This document shows, piece after piece, positions 45,107-54,341 of a stretch of 64,000 nucleotides of DNA. A model generated the notes under the pieces. It was given only the letters and a program-made list of their open reading frames with translations. It did no database searches and was not told the origin of the DNA. Source of the DNA: CANQDT01 sp051878935 (lineage in GTDB: Bacteria > Bacillota > Clostridia > Lachnospirales > Lachnospiraceae). The stretch spans positions 25,828 to 89,827 of the forward strand of contig JBJELB010000102.1 of assembly GCA_051878935.1 (NCBI GenBank). Reading direction: 5' to 3'. How positions within the stretch are numbered: the stretch's first letter is position 1; the number at the start of each line of letters is the position of its first letter. A program made the position numbers and the translations under genes.

Positions 45107-47374
45107 CTAATACATGTGCAGTGGATTAAAATCAAATTGAACATGCACCGATTGAAACAAGCTATGTTCATCACTATATGTCTCCAGATGATTCTTTATC
45201 GATATAAGCTTTGTATAATCTCCGGATTTCACGTATATGACTCTCCGGTATATATCCTGAAGCTTCGCAATCGCTGCAGGTGCAGGATTCGTTACGGTAC
45301 ACTCCTGCTCCATTTCTTCTAAGGCTGCCCGGATTGCTCCATGAAGCTGCTTTGCAGCAGCCATTACCTGTACTTCTTCCTCTCCTGTCACCAGAACAAC
45401 CAACATCTGACAGACAGGCGGATATTGCAGCATCGTCCGATATGCCATTTCCTGTTCATAAAACTCTTCATAATTCTGTGTCGCAGCCGCCTGGATACTA
45501 TAATGCTCCGGAGTATAGGTCTGAATCACAACTTCACCCGGCCGACTGGCACGCCCGGCTCTTCCGGCTACCTGGGTCAGCAGTTGGAAGGTAGACTCAC
45601 CGGCACGGTAATCATTACTATACAATGACAGATCCGCTGCAATAATACCAACCAGCGTTACATTCGCAAAATCATGTCCCTTCGCAATCATCTGTGTTCC
45701 TACTAAAATATCAGCTTCATCGTTCGCAAACTGCTGTAATATCTTCTCATGTCCATCCTTACCGCGGGTAGTATCCATGTCCATCCGGAGGATTCTTGCT
45801 TTCGGGAAATGCTTTTGTAAGGCTGTCACAACCTTCTGTGTCCCCACTCCAAAGGCTGCAATCTGCTTACCACCACATTTCGGACACCGTTTCGGCAATT
45901 CCGTCGTATACCCACAATAATGGCAGGCAAGCTTCGGTCCCTCCTTATGAATGGTCAGTGATACATCACAATGATGACATTTTACTACATGTCCACAACT
46001 TCTACAAGAGACAAAGTTTGCATATCCACGCCGGTTAATAAAAATCATAATCTGTTCTTTTTTCTCTAACCGCTCCTGTATCTTCTGATACAGGCTCCGG
46101 CTGAACATCGTCCGGTTCCCTGCTTCGAGTTCTTTTCGCAAATCGACGATTTCGACCTTTGCAAGCTCGGCCTCCTCTACTGCTCTTTTTGTCAGCTTCC
46201 ACAAACGGTATTCCCCGCTTTTTGCCTTCGTATACGACTCAATGGAAGGAGTGGCGGAACCAAGCACGACACTGGCTCCATGCATGGAAGCTCTCTGAAG
46301 TGCCACCTCTCTGGCATGATACTTCGGCATTGTCTCACTTTTATAGGAATTCTCATGTTCTTCATCCATCACAATGATGCCAATCTGGGCAAATGGCGCA
46401 AACAGAGCAGAACGAGGTCCTATCATAATATCAATTTCACCGCGTTTTGCCCTCAAATACTGATCATATCGTTCTCCCTGCGACATCCTGGAATTTAAAA
46501 TCGAAACACGTTCCCCAAACTGTTCATAGAAACGCTTTACCATCTGATACGTAAGTGCAATCTCAGGGATCAGAACGATTGCCTGTTTTCCCTGGGCTAA
46601 TACTCTTCGAATCAACTCAATATAGACTACCGTTTTGCCACTGCCTGTTACCCCGTGCAGTAAATAGGTGGCCGCTATCCCCTGCCGCTGATGATGTTCA
46701 AATTCTTCTACTATCGCCTGCTGTTCCTCATTCAGAGTAAAGACCGTTTTTTCTAATGGAGCCGATGACAGCTTACGCTTTACCGGATTCCGGTAATTCT
46801 GAATCTCTTCCACCTGAATCAGCTGCTGTTTTACCAGCGACCGGATGGTTGAGGGTGCAATCGCAAGCTTCTTACTCACTAAATCATACGGTAATACCTC
46901 CTGCGACAGTAATTCCGTCAATATTCTTCGTTTTGCCACATGATGCACGGAACACTGATCCAAAGCCTCCTGCACTCCTTCTTTTGGTACCAGACGTCGA
47001 ATCTGTTTCTGCGGCTTATGTTCAATCTTCTTTTTTACTGGTAATACTGCACGCAGTGCATGTAAAATCGTGGAGCCATACTGCTCCTTCATCCAGTATG
47101 CCAATGTAATCATTTCCTGTTCCAGACATACCGTTTTCTCTGCAACACGAAGGATCTCCTTGATACGGGACTTATCAAACTGAGCCTGATGAGACAAGCC
47201 AACAACATATCCCTCTTTCTCCCGGTTACTGACACCAAAAGGAATCACAACCTGAGTTCCGATTGTGATTCTGTCACATAAAAAAGCAGGCACCCGGTAC
47301 TGGAAAACCCGATCGAGTGCCTCATGTGAAATATTAATAATGATATCCGCATATAAAGTCTGCTGATTCACCAT
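45107..47374 (-). CDS. priA: Primosomal replication restart helicase PriA
   Basis: Loads the replicative helicase at stalled forks. 755 aa: N-terminal DNA-binding domain, Walker A LLHGVTGSGKTVVYIELI (about residue 240), DEEH box IIVMDEEHENSYKS, the zinc-binding cysteines CRSCGHVVKCHHCD and CHYCGYTTELPKRCPKCGG, and late helicase motifs QVAGRAGRASRPGEVVIQT. SD AAGGAG lies in the 9-nt gap behind the dockerin gene. It starts the long translation/envelope operon, unless transcription begins further upstream. Confidence 0.96.
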   Translation of the reverse strand: MVNQQTLYADIIINISHEALDRVFQYRVPAFLCDRITIGTQVVIPFGVSNREKEGYVVGLSHQAQFDKSRIKEILRVAEKTVCLEQEMITLAYWMKEQYGSTILHALRAVLPVKKKIEHKPQKQIRRLVPKEGVQEALDQCSVHHVAKRRILTELLSQEVLPYDLVSKKLAIAPSTIRSLVKQQLIQVEEIQNYRNPVKRKLSSAPLEKTVFTLNEEQQAIVEEFEHHQRQGIAATYLLHGVTGSGKTVVYIELIRRVLAQGKQAIVLIPEIALTYQMVKRFYEQFGERVSILNSRMSQGERYDQYLRAKRGEIDIMIGPRSALFAPFAQIGIIVMDEEHENSYKSETMPKYHAREVALQRASMHGASVVLGSATPSIESYTKAKSGEYRLWKLTKRAVEEAELAKVEIVDLRKELEAGNRTMFSRSLYQKIQERLEKKEQIMIFINRRGYANFVSCRSCGHVVKCHHCDVSLTIHKEGPKLACHYCGYTTELPKRCPKCGGKQIAAFGVGTQKVVTALQKHFPKARILRMDMDTTRGKDGHEKILQQFANDEADILVGTQMIAKGHDFANVTLVGIIAADLSLYSNDYRAGESTFQLLTQVAGRAGRASRPGEVVIQTYTPEHYSIQAAATQNYEEFYEQEMAYRTMLQYPPVCQMLVVLVTGEEEVQVMAAAKQLHGAIRAALEEMEQECTVTNPAPAAIAKLQDIYRRVIYVKSGDYTKLISIKNHLETYSDEHSLFQSVHVQFDFNPLHMY

Positions 47375-47383
47375 ATCTGCTCC

Positions 47384-50300
47384 TTATGAACTTCGTTCCG
47401 GTAAGCTGGCACGTTTTCCGGAAACATAATCCAGAAGTATCTGTGCATCTTTCTCTGTGACCTCAGCTCCACCATTGACATTGGCGGCATTCCACGAGGT
47501 CGCAGACAACTCTTCCTTACCACTTAAGTATAATAAGATATGCAGTACATCCACTGTATTAATCTTATAATTACCATCCACATCTCCGCTTGTATAATTT
47601 AATCCATAATATTCCTGCAAGGCTTCCTGACTCTCCTGCGCTATATTACCCATCGCGTCACCATATTCTACAACCAAGGTCGGATATACCTCTTCTGCGG
47701 AAATGCCATATACCTGCAAGGCATCTTCTAATGTATATTGTGTACCATTAATAGTCCTTACATGACTACCGGCATCCTTTGTGAAAAACCAGTCATTTGC
47801 TGAGGAACCTTCGTGGTCTGCTATAAGCATACTAAAATTCTTATCATTTGTAAACTGTCCATTCGAAATAGCATCACTCATCCAATCGGAAAAATCATCA
47901 GAATACGTCTGATAGCTTTTATAATCCGACTTCTTGCAGGTAATTGCATTCTCTATGAATGGATCCCTGTCTCTGTCATTTCCTTTTCCATGAGATACCA
48001 AGGAAGTAATCATGGCAGACTCCAGTGCTTCTGAGATAGCATTTGCTTTATTAGCATACTGGTTCGAAGCATCGTCCGATTCCGACCAGTCATTCGTGAA
48101 CAGATGAATCTGTTTCACATCGCCATCAATAGCACGCTCACTGGTAAGCTTCAGGGTAACGCGACGTACTTCCGATGATGAAGCGCTTATTTCTGATAAC
48201 AGAGACGTCAGGTCGAATTTCAAAGAAGCCACAAAGTTCCAGTCATTTGTTCCCTGCGTTGCATTTCTTACTTCCACCGTAGAAGCAGTCCCCTTCTGTG
48301 ATTTGTTATTCAAGCGGTAACCCCGGTCTTCTGTCGGATACAGAGTCTTAATGCTTTCTTTTCCTTTTGTGAACAATGCCAGCATTTCGACATCACCAGC
48401 CGGCATAGTGAAGGTATAAGTTACCGTATCCTGCAACGACAGCTGTGTCGTCACATTCGTTCCATTTACTTCGAAAGCCTGAATACGATATCCTGCATTT
48501 GGTACGATAGACACAACGACCGTATCACCTGCTACCGGTTTCTCTTTACTAACGGACAACGTACCGTTTTGACTTTCTTTTACTGTCAGACTATACTGCT
48601 TTGCCCATTGTGCCGTTAAGACAGCATTTTCCTTACCCATAACAAAGCTGTCACCCGGCTGATACACTTTCTCTGTTCCTTCTAATAACCATCCCTGGAA
48701 TTCATATCCGGAACGCATCGGTACCTCACCGGAAACCACCACACTGTTATTCGCATAATAAGTCTTCGTATCCACAGGAACTGTCACACTTCCTGCCGAC
48801 TGGTAAGTAACCGTATGCTCTTCATAAGCGCTTTCATCCAGCAAAACAATCGTTGTTGCTGCCGGTATCTGCAATTCACTGCTTGGATGCTCCTGGTTAA
48901 ACACATATTTGGTTCCGGTAATCAAATCGGTATATTCTCCCGTGATATCCAGTCCAATATCTGCTCCCGTATAATCAATCGGGTCGCCTGCACCATATTC
49001 CGCACCACAATTGGTTGTATTCATAATCATCGTCAGATTGCCATACTCTGTATAAAACAATGCTTCGATATAATCATTGCTGTAATTCCATCCACCTGAC
49101 GTATTACTATAGCTCCATCCGTGCACTGTATTTTGTGCATAGCCAAAATTATCATACAGGGCATTCTTCCGGTGAAAACGTGTTAATCCACTTGGCAGGA
49201 TACGTGTATCTGTGGTATGTACATATGCCTTCTGCGAATGCATCCAGCCTCTCCAGTTCATGCCGAAATACATTCTCTCACCCTTGACATTAACTACAAT
49301 GTCACTTGCCATTTCATCTGCCCACGCATAAGTGGTATCGGTTTCCATCGGGAAGGCATAATTCAGCACCCTGTTGCTATTCCCTGTGACATTTTGGATA
49401 ATTTCATCGAATGACAAATATAAGCGAATGTTGTCCAACGCGTCATCCTCAAAATGGGCATATCCGCTATTGCTATAGATCGATGATGCATCATTGATAA
49501 TCTTTCCATGTTCCCAAAACATCTGGACGATCTTCAACGCAACAACATTTCCTTTGTCAGAATCCAGCGAAGTGGCTGCATACGGGTCTAATACATAACG
49601 TTCCACACCCGGATACTTCGCATTTCGTTCGCCCATGATTCCCTCTGAATACAGTGTTGGTACACCATTCTCATTATTCTCTACAAAATAGTAATTCTGA
49701 ATCGCTTCGTAAACAGTAGTGAGGATACTCTGATAGAATGCTTTTTCTTCCGGGTAATAATGCTCTGCAGCCATCTCAACGATCTGCGACATTTCCACAA
49801 CTGCTGCCGTTCCATAATCGCCGGTATAGCCACCATTGATAGCGCCAAAATTCTCCAGTATCGTACCTTTTGGTGAAACCCAGTAGGAATAGGTTTCGGC
49901 AGATATTTTTCTTCCTAAACCAATATCAACGCTGTTCTGAATATGTGCAGCGCCGTCTGCACCCTGATTCTCCCACGAATACGGATACGTATACGTGCCA
50001 AAGGTTGTTTCCTGTGTCGTGGTTAAGCCATGTGCACTAATATACTCATCTAAGATAGCCAGACACTGATCAAAACGTAACAATGCAATGATGTCTGCCA
50101 TATCCTGGTTTGGTGCATGTCCTGCGCCATCCTTTGACTCCAAAAAGTCCCTCGCTGCTGAAAACATGGCAGCATACGCTATGGCACGATTTTGATCCTT
50201 CGTATTGTTATCATCGGCATCCGAATCCATCATCTCTGATAAATAGGTATCGAACTTATCCGGATCATTCTCATATAATTCCAGGAATGCTTTTCCGACA

Positions 50301-51925
50301 GAACGCAAACCGAATCCCGTCAGATGATTACCGGAAGCAGCTCTTCTGTCCGGTCCGCCTATCCACGCCGTCGGATTGGTCGTCGAAGTGGTAGAGAAAT
50401 ATCCTCCGTTAGAACCCTGTGCACGTGTTAAGAAGTCAAATCCTTTGATCACGCGGTCAAACAATTCATTTTTCTCCGTTGTATTTGTTGTATAGAAATC
50501 ATGCGTATAAGCATATGCCAACGCCTCTATCCCATTTAACGGGGTCATATTCTGCGCCAGCATACCATTACTGGAATTATAAAAGGTATCTTTACTGGTT
50601 GATGTATTCGAACTGGCAGATGTATTTCTCGTAAACATACCTTCCCGATATGCCGGATACGCCGCATTACTGCCGGAATACACCTGACGGCTTTTGAAGA
50701 TATCAATTTCTTTTTTTGCCATTTCCAGCATCTTGTTCTTCGTAGTCGTTACATCAGAAGAATTGACCACACTATATGGTGCTGCACCTCTGTTGACATC
50801 GCCACGCACGGCGGTTTCTCCCTGTTCTGCAAACTGTTCCGGGACAAAGGAAGCATCCTGTGTCATATAAGCAGCAAAAATCTTCCTGCTGTTTCCGGTC
50901 TGTTCCTTCACCGTAGGTGTGCTATAATCGACATATTCACCGGTAGAATACAGATGCAAAGTGACATACTCTTTTCCTTTAGTCAGTGTCTTTGGGATAA
51001 TATAGGTCGAATAGATGAATCCATTCTCGCACTGGGGATCATCTCCCAAAAACGATAATTCCACGTACTGTTTCCGGTCCGTTCCTCCTGTACGAATCGG
51101 TTCCACATTGACTGCTTCTGCTGTGTTATTATTCGGACTGACACCAATACAGTTTGTAGCCGGATCCGTCACCCATAACATACCATCTGCAGTCGAATGG
51201 GTATCATTTCCCCATAGCTTTACTGTAAAATAATTCTGCTTTTCAGGATCACATTTTAATGTAATACCAAAACTGCCCCGGGGCTTCAGAGTGCGATAAG
51301 AATAGGTCTCTCCTTCCAGCGTCAGAGTCTCCGGATTGTTCGCCCGAACCATTAACAACTGGTTGTTATTCTCACTGTCCGTATTACCAATATCAACATA
51401 ATTACTGATGGTTCCGTTATCGGTCACAGAACCAGATTTTCTCGGTATGGTAAAGTTATAGGTTACCGTATCGGTACCATCTGTGGCCGAAATCTTTACC
51501 TTACGGTTTCCCTCAAACCATTCCGGCTGCGTTAACGTGTATGACCCATTTGTATATTTCAGATAATACTGATCTTCTACTGAGCCCTGCTCTCCCGAAA
51601 TCGTATTATCATATGGTTGTCCGAAGTAAGATGCCTGCACATTCAATTGTGTTAAAAAAGCATCACAATCCGTTACTGTTGCCGTCACACTGTTGACCAC
51701 CACTTCTGAAACCGTGGTTCCGTTGTCTGCATACACGTTTTTCGTACCCATTCCGGTAATACTGACTCCATAAAGGTTATCGCCTTGCGATCCAAACAGA
51801 GTCGCAACAGTTGGTATTCTTGTATCAGCTGCCTGTACTGATACCAAACTACGGTTACCTAATACCCCGGCTATCATGATGAACATCAGAAGCCATGCAA
51901 CGTTCTGTCTCAACTTATTATTCAT
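47384..51925 (-). CDS. Large secreted multidomain dockerin protein, candidate polysaccharide-active enzyme
   Basis: 1513 aa from ATG 51925 (AAGGAAGGGG upstream; the ATG at 51970 is not supported). Order: signal peptide (about 1-33); beta-rich N-terminal region; a core paralogous to the 1259-aa protein (about 480-960; DFLTRAQGSNGGY, WIGGPDRR, GAGHAPNQDMAD, SPKGTILENFG then GGYTGDYGT, WRGWMHS); a beta region; two Flg_new/InlB-type repeats (about 1045-1180, SGYEFQGWL and AGDTVVVSIVPNAGY); a DNRLRE-like domain (about 1192-1425); and a dockerin (about 1445-1510; GDVDGNYKINTVD, NVNGGAEVTEKD). The paralogue lacks the last four modules. Substrate and reaction are unknown. It ends 9 nt before priA. 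Confidence 0.82.
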   Translation of the reverse strand: MNNKLRQNVAWLLMFIMIAGVLGNRSLVSVQAADTRIPTVATLFGSQGDNLYGVSITGMGTKNVYADNGTTVSEVVVNSVTATVTDCDAFLTQLNVQASYFGQPYDNTISGEQGSVEDQYYLKYTNGSYTLTQPEWFEGNRKVKISATDGTDTVTYNFTIPRKSGSVTDNGTISNYVDIGNTDSENNNQLLMVRANNPETLTLEGETYSYRTLKPRGSFGITLKCDPEKQNYFTVKLWGNDTHSTADGMLWVTDPATNCIGVSPNNNTAEAVNVEPIRTGGTDRKQYVELSFLGDDPQCENGFIYSTYIIPKTLTKGKEYVTLHLYSTGEYVDYSTPTVKEQTGNSRKIFAAYMTQDASFVPEQFAEQGETAVRGDVNRGAAPYSVVNSSDVTTTKNKMLEMAKKEIDIFKSRQVYSGSNAAYPAYREGMFTRNTSASSNTSTSKDTFYNSSNGMLAQNMTPLNGIEALAYAYTHDFYTTNTTEKNELFDRVIKGFDFLTRAQGSNGGYFSTTSTTNPTAWIGGPDRRAASGNHLTGFGLRSVGKAFLELYENDPDKFDTYLSEMMDSDADDNNTKDQNRAIAYAAMFSAARDFLESKDGAGHAPNQDMADIIALLRFDQCLAILDEYISAHGLTTTQETTFGTYTYPYSWENQGADGAAHIQNSVDIGLGRKISAETYSYWVSPKGTILENFGAINGGYTGDYGTAAVVEMSQIVEMAAEHYYPEEKAFYQSILTTVYEAIQNYYFVENNENGVPTLYSEGIMGERNAKYPGVERYVLDPYAATSLDSDKGNVVALKIVQMFWEHGKIINDASSIYSNSGYAHFEDDALDNIRLYLSFDEIIQNVTGNSNRVLNYAFPMETDTTYAWADEMASDIVVNVKGERMYFGMNWRGWMHSQKAYVHTTDTRILPSGLTRFHRKNALYDNFGYAQNTVHGWSYSNTSGGWNYSNDYIEALFYTEYGNLTMIMNTTNCGAEYGAGDPIDYTGADIGLDITGEYTDLITGTKYVFNQEHPSSELQIPAATTIVLLDESAYEEHTVTYQSAGSVTVPVDTKTYYANNSVVVSGEVPMRSGYEFQGWLLEGTEKVYQPGDSFVMGKENAVLTAQWAKQYSLTVKESQNGTLSVSKEKPVAGDTVVVSIVPNAGYRIQAFEVNGTNVTTQLSLQDTVTYTFTMPAGDVEMLALFTKGKESIKTLYPTEDRGYRLNNKSQKGTASTVEVRNATQGTNDWNFVASLKFDLTSLLSEISASSSEVRRVTLKLTSERAIDGDVKQIHLFTNDWSESDDASNQYANKANAISEALESAMITSLVSHGKGNDRDRDPFIENAITCKKSDYKSYQTYSDDFSDWMSDAISNGQFTNDKNFSMLIADHEGSSANDWFFTKDAGSHVRTINGTQYTLEDALQVYGISAEEVYPTLVVEYGDAMGNIAQESQEALQEYYGLNYTSGDVDGNYKINTVDVLHILLYLSGKEELSATSWNAANVNGGAEVTEKDAQILLDYVSGKRASLPERSS

Positions 51926-51964
51926 TTTTTCCCCTTCCTTGATTAGCCTGTTTCTAACTCCCAA

Positions 51965-51980
51965 AAACAAAATTTTGTTT
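51965..51980. promoter_or_regulatory. Perfect palindrome in the leader of the dockerin gene
   Basis: AAACAAAATTTTGTTT, 16 bp, directly downstream of a likely -10 (TAGAAT) and 40 nt before the ATG. The position suits a repressor; its core CAAAATTTTG recurs at 62735-62744 in the leader of the response-regulator gene. Confidence 0.4.
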
Positions 51981-52033
51981 CATTCTAACATAAAAACCTA
52001 TCAATAGAAAGAGTTTTTTGTACATAATCACGC

Positions 52034-53182
52034 CTATTTTGTGCACACCTTCTCATACACCTCATAAACTTTTCTGGCAAATTCCATACCGGAAAAATGC
52101 TGCATGCTCTGTATCATGTGGTCCCGCAGCCCGGTTTCTTTGCATTTGTTTACCAGATATTGATACCCTTCTACAAATTCTTCCACACTCTCATATTCAT
52201 ATCCGTTTTCTTTATGTACCAGCAAATCCTTCAGGCATTCATCTTTATGTACCAGCAACGGTTTTCCTGCTGCCAGTGCTTCTGCATAGGTCAGTCCCTG
52301 AGTTTCCGATGTGGATGCTGAGACAAAAATATCTCCAACAGCATAGTAATCCTGCACCTCTTCCCAATTAACTTCTCCCACAAAACAGGTGTACTGTTCA
52401 ATGCCCAATGCCCTTGCCAGTTCCTTTAGCAAAGGTAATTGCGGTCCTCCGCCTACAACCATGAGTCTCGCCTGTTCATCTTCGGCAATCACTTCTTTGA
52501 AATAAATCAGTACTTCTTCCAGATTCTTTTCTTTTGATATTCTTCCTAAATAAATGAGAACATGGTGATCGTCTTCCAGATGGAGACTTTCACGAATCTC
52601 ACACCTGCGTTTCTCATTATAATGACTGAACTTTGTTACATCTACTCCGGTCGGAATCACATGAATACTCTTCTTTACATGATAAGAATAGAGCAACTTA
52701 CGTACCTTTTCAGTAGGAACGATAATCGTATCTGCACGATTGCAGCACATTCTGCTGAACATCCTTGCCGCCTTCTTCATACTCTCGTTACCCGGTAGCT
52801 TTAAATAATGTGTATAATCTTCATAAATGGTATGATAAGTATGGATATGTGGAATGTTGAAATGCTGTGCTGTCTTTTTCCCCAAATGCCCCATAGTAAA
52901 CTCTGTTTGCGTATGTATCACATCCAACGAAATGCTGTTTATTTTCTTCCACCACCAATGCATCTGGGGAATGCCCACACGTCGGTCCTTTAAAAATATA
53001 AACGGTACGCTTGTCATACGGAACACTCCCGGTTCTTCCTCTGCTGCTGCCTTTGGATTCGTAACAGTGAACACATATACCGTATGTCCCATTTTTTCAA
53101 GGTTACATTTCAACTCATAGGTTGAATTTGCAACACCATTTACCTCTGGATAATAGGTATCTGTAAATAAGCCTATATTCAT
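52034..53182 (-). CDS. GT4-family glycosyltransferase (diacylglycerol glucosyltransferase-like)
   Basis: 382 aa from ATG 53182 (AGGGGAG upstream), overlapping the HAD gene stop. GT-B fold: N-terminal FTDTYYPEVNGVANST and TQTEFTMGHLG, then the donor-binding half with VIPTGVD, YLGRISKEKNLEEVL, VVGGGPQLPLLKELA and the E-x7-E motif region ASTSETQGLTYAEALAAGKP. This resembles enzymes that glucosylate diacylglycerol for glycolipid and lipoteichoic-acid anchors. No signal peptide; it probably acts at the inner membrane face. Acceptor not proven. Confidence 0.88.
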   Translation of the reverse strand: MNIGLFTDTYYPEVNGVANSTYELKCNLEKMGHTVYVFTVTNPKAAAEEEPGVFRMTSVPFIFLKDRRVGIPQMHWWWKKINSISLDVIHTQTEFTMGHLGKKTAQHFNIPHIHTYHTIYEDYTHYLKLPGNESMKKAARMFSRMCCNRADTIIVPTEKVRKLLYSYHVKKSIHVIPTGVDVTKFSHYNEKRRCEIRESLHLEDDHHVLIYLGRISKEKNLEEVLIYFKEVIAEDEQARLMVVGGGPQLPLLKELARALGIEQYTCFVGEVNWEEVQDYYAVGDIFVSASTSETQGLTYAEALAAGKPLLVHKDECLKDLLVHKENGYEYESVEEFVEGYQYLVNKCKETGLRDHMIQSMQHFSGMEFARKVYEVYEKVCTK

Positions 53183-53841
53183 ACTAACTCCCCTATCCGA
53201 GCTATGCATTCCCGAAAGTCCTCTATATAGTCATCACACAGTTCCTGCATATTCTCTTTGTCTGCTTTGCTTGTTTCATCATATACGCCAAATACCGGAA
53301 AACCGGCACTTTTGGCCGCACCTGCTGCAAAATAAGTATCTTCAAACACTAACGTTTCTTCTGCTGTAGTGCCCAGTATCTCGCTTGCCGCCAGATAAAT
53401 ATCCGGCGTCCTCTTAGACACTCCCAACTCTGTACAGGTTAAAATCCTCTGAAAGCTATGTAATACTCCCAAACGCTGTAAAGCATTTATGACATGCTGT
53501 TCATGTCCCGCCGTTGCAACTGCCATAGGTATCTTCTTCTCTTCAAAATATTGAATCAATTCTCTTACACCCGGTTTTAACGGAATCTCTTTATCGTACA
53601 ACTGCTGCATGAGTTCCATAATCTCATCAAGAATCTCTTTTACCGTCTGTTTCACCGGATAATGCTCCACTAAATACTCAGCCCCTTCGACTAAGCTCAG
53701 TGAAAGCATCTTCTCATTCAGATTCGTTTCCGGTTGTATTCCCATTTTATTGAGATAAGTTTCAGCAATTCCCATCCAGTATTTCATAGAATCCAGCAAT
53801 ACACCGTCCACGTCAAATATAACACCTTTTATCATTTTCAC
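53179..53841 (-). CDS. HAD-superfamily phosphatase/phosphoglucomutase-like
   Basis: 220-aa HAD subfamily IA protein. Motif I GVIFDVDGVLLDSMKYW, motif II around PMAVATAGH, motif III lysine in GVSKRTPDIYLAA, motif IV LVFEDTYFAAGAAKSAG; the cap lies between about residues 20 and 90. It resembles beta-phosphoglucomutases and sugar-phosphate phosphatases. It overlaps the downstream glycosyltransferase by 4 nt, so the pair is co-translated. Substrate unknown. The start is 20 nt from palindromic element B. Confidence 0.88.
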   Translation of the reverse strand: MKMIKGVIFDVDGVLLDSMKYWMGIAETYLNKMGIQPETNLNEKMLSLSLVEGAEYLVEHYPVKQTVKEILDEIMELMQQLYDKEIPLKPGVRELIQYFEEKKIPMAVATAGHEQHVINALQRLGVLHSFQRILTCTELGVSKRTPDIYLAASEILGTTAEETLVFEDTYFAAGAAKSAGFPVFGVYDETSKADKENMQELCDDYIEDFRECIARIGELV

Positions 53842-53860
53842 ACTTCCACATTACTTTTGG

Positions 53861-54296
53861 ATTTCTCCAATGCCCCTGCCGTAGGTGCGCCCCTGTCGCT
53901 GCCCGGCTGGCGGTTCCGTCTCAATTTTTCGCTGACACCCCGGTTTTTAGAAAGACAGCACTCCAATGAACATCACACAACGCGCCGATGACTTGTTTGA
54001 GTCAACCGCTAGTGATTTCAGTATCTTTTCGGGGGATGCTCTCGCGCGATTTCAAACGTAGCGGTGCATAAGCTCCTAAAATACAGGAGCTAAGCACCGA
54101 CGTTTTCAAACGCCCCCGAAAAGATACATGAAACACAGCTGGTTGACGAGTTGTGTCATAAGGCGCGTAATAAGGCGTGATGGGCATGGAGTACAATGTC
54201 TTTCTTAAACCGGAAAACGGTGCAAAAAAAATAGAGACGGAACCGCCAGCCGGGCAGCAACAGGGACGTGCCATCGGCAGGAACATTGGAGCAAAT
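53861..54296. repeat. Large palindromic intergenic element, copy B
   Basis: About 435 bp, between the HAD gene and the dehydrogenase. The ends ATTTCTCCAATG and CATTGGAGCAAAT are inverted, and the arms pair over long stretches (GCTGCCCGGCTGGCGGTTCC with GGAACCGCCAGCCGGGCAGC, both exact). The interior, read on the minus strand, is homologous to copy A at 6.5 kb (AAAGATACTGAAATCACT versus AAAGATATTGAAATCACT, and the shared ATTACGCGCCTTATGA). B has an extra nested module at 54021-54127. A minus-strand frame (54002-54286) runs along one arm; it is not a credible gene. Nature unknown: MITE-like or structured RNA. Confidence 0.85.
54021..54127. repeat. Nested hairpin module inside palindromic element B
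   Basis: Bounded by a perfect 15-bp inverted repeat GTATCTTTTCGGGGG (54021-54035) and its complement (54113-54127), with an inner hairpin (GGTGCATAAGCTCCT / AGGAGCTAAGCACC). Copy A has only a single AAAGATAT at the matching place, so the 107-bp module has been gained or lost as a unit. Confidence 0.8.
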
Positions 54297-54341
54297 ATTC
54301 TATAAAATTATAGCATTTCTTACTATTTACGTCAAAAAAAT

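Noticed and set aside
54002..54286. 94-aa minus-strand open frame
   Set aside because: It runs along one arm of palindromic element B and its composition follows the palindrome; such frames are likely spurious annotations of the repeat.
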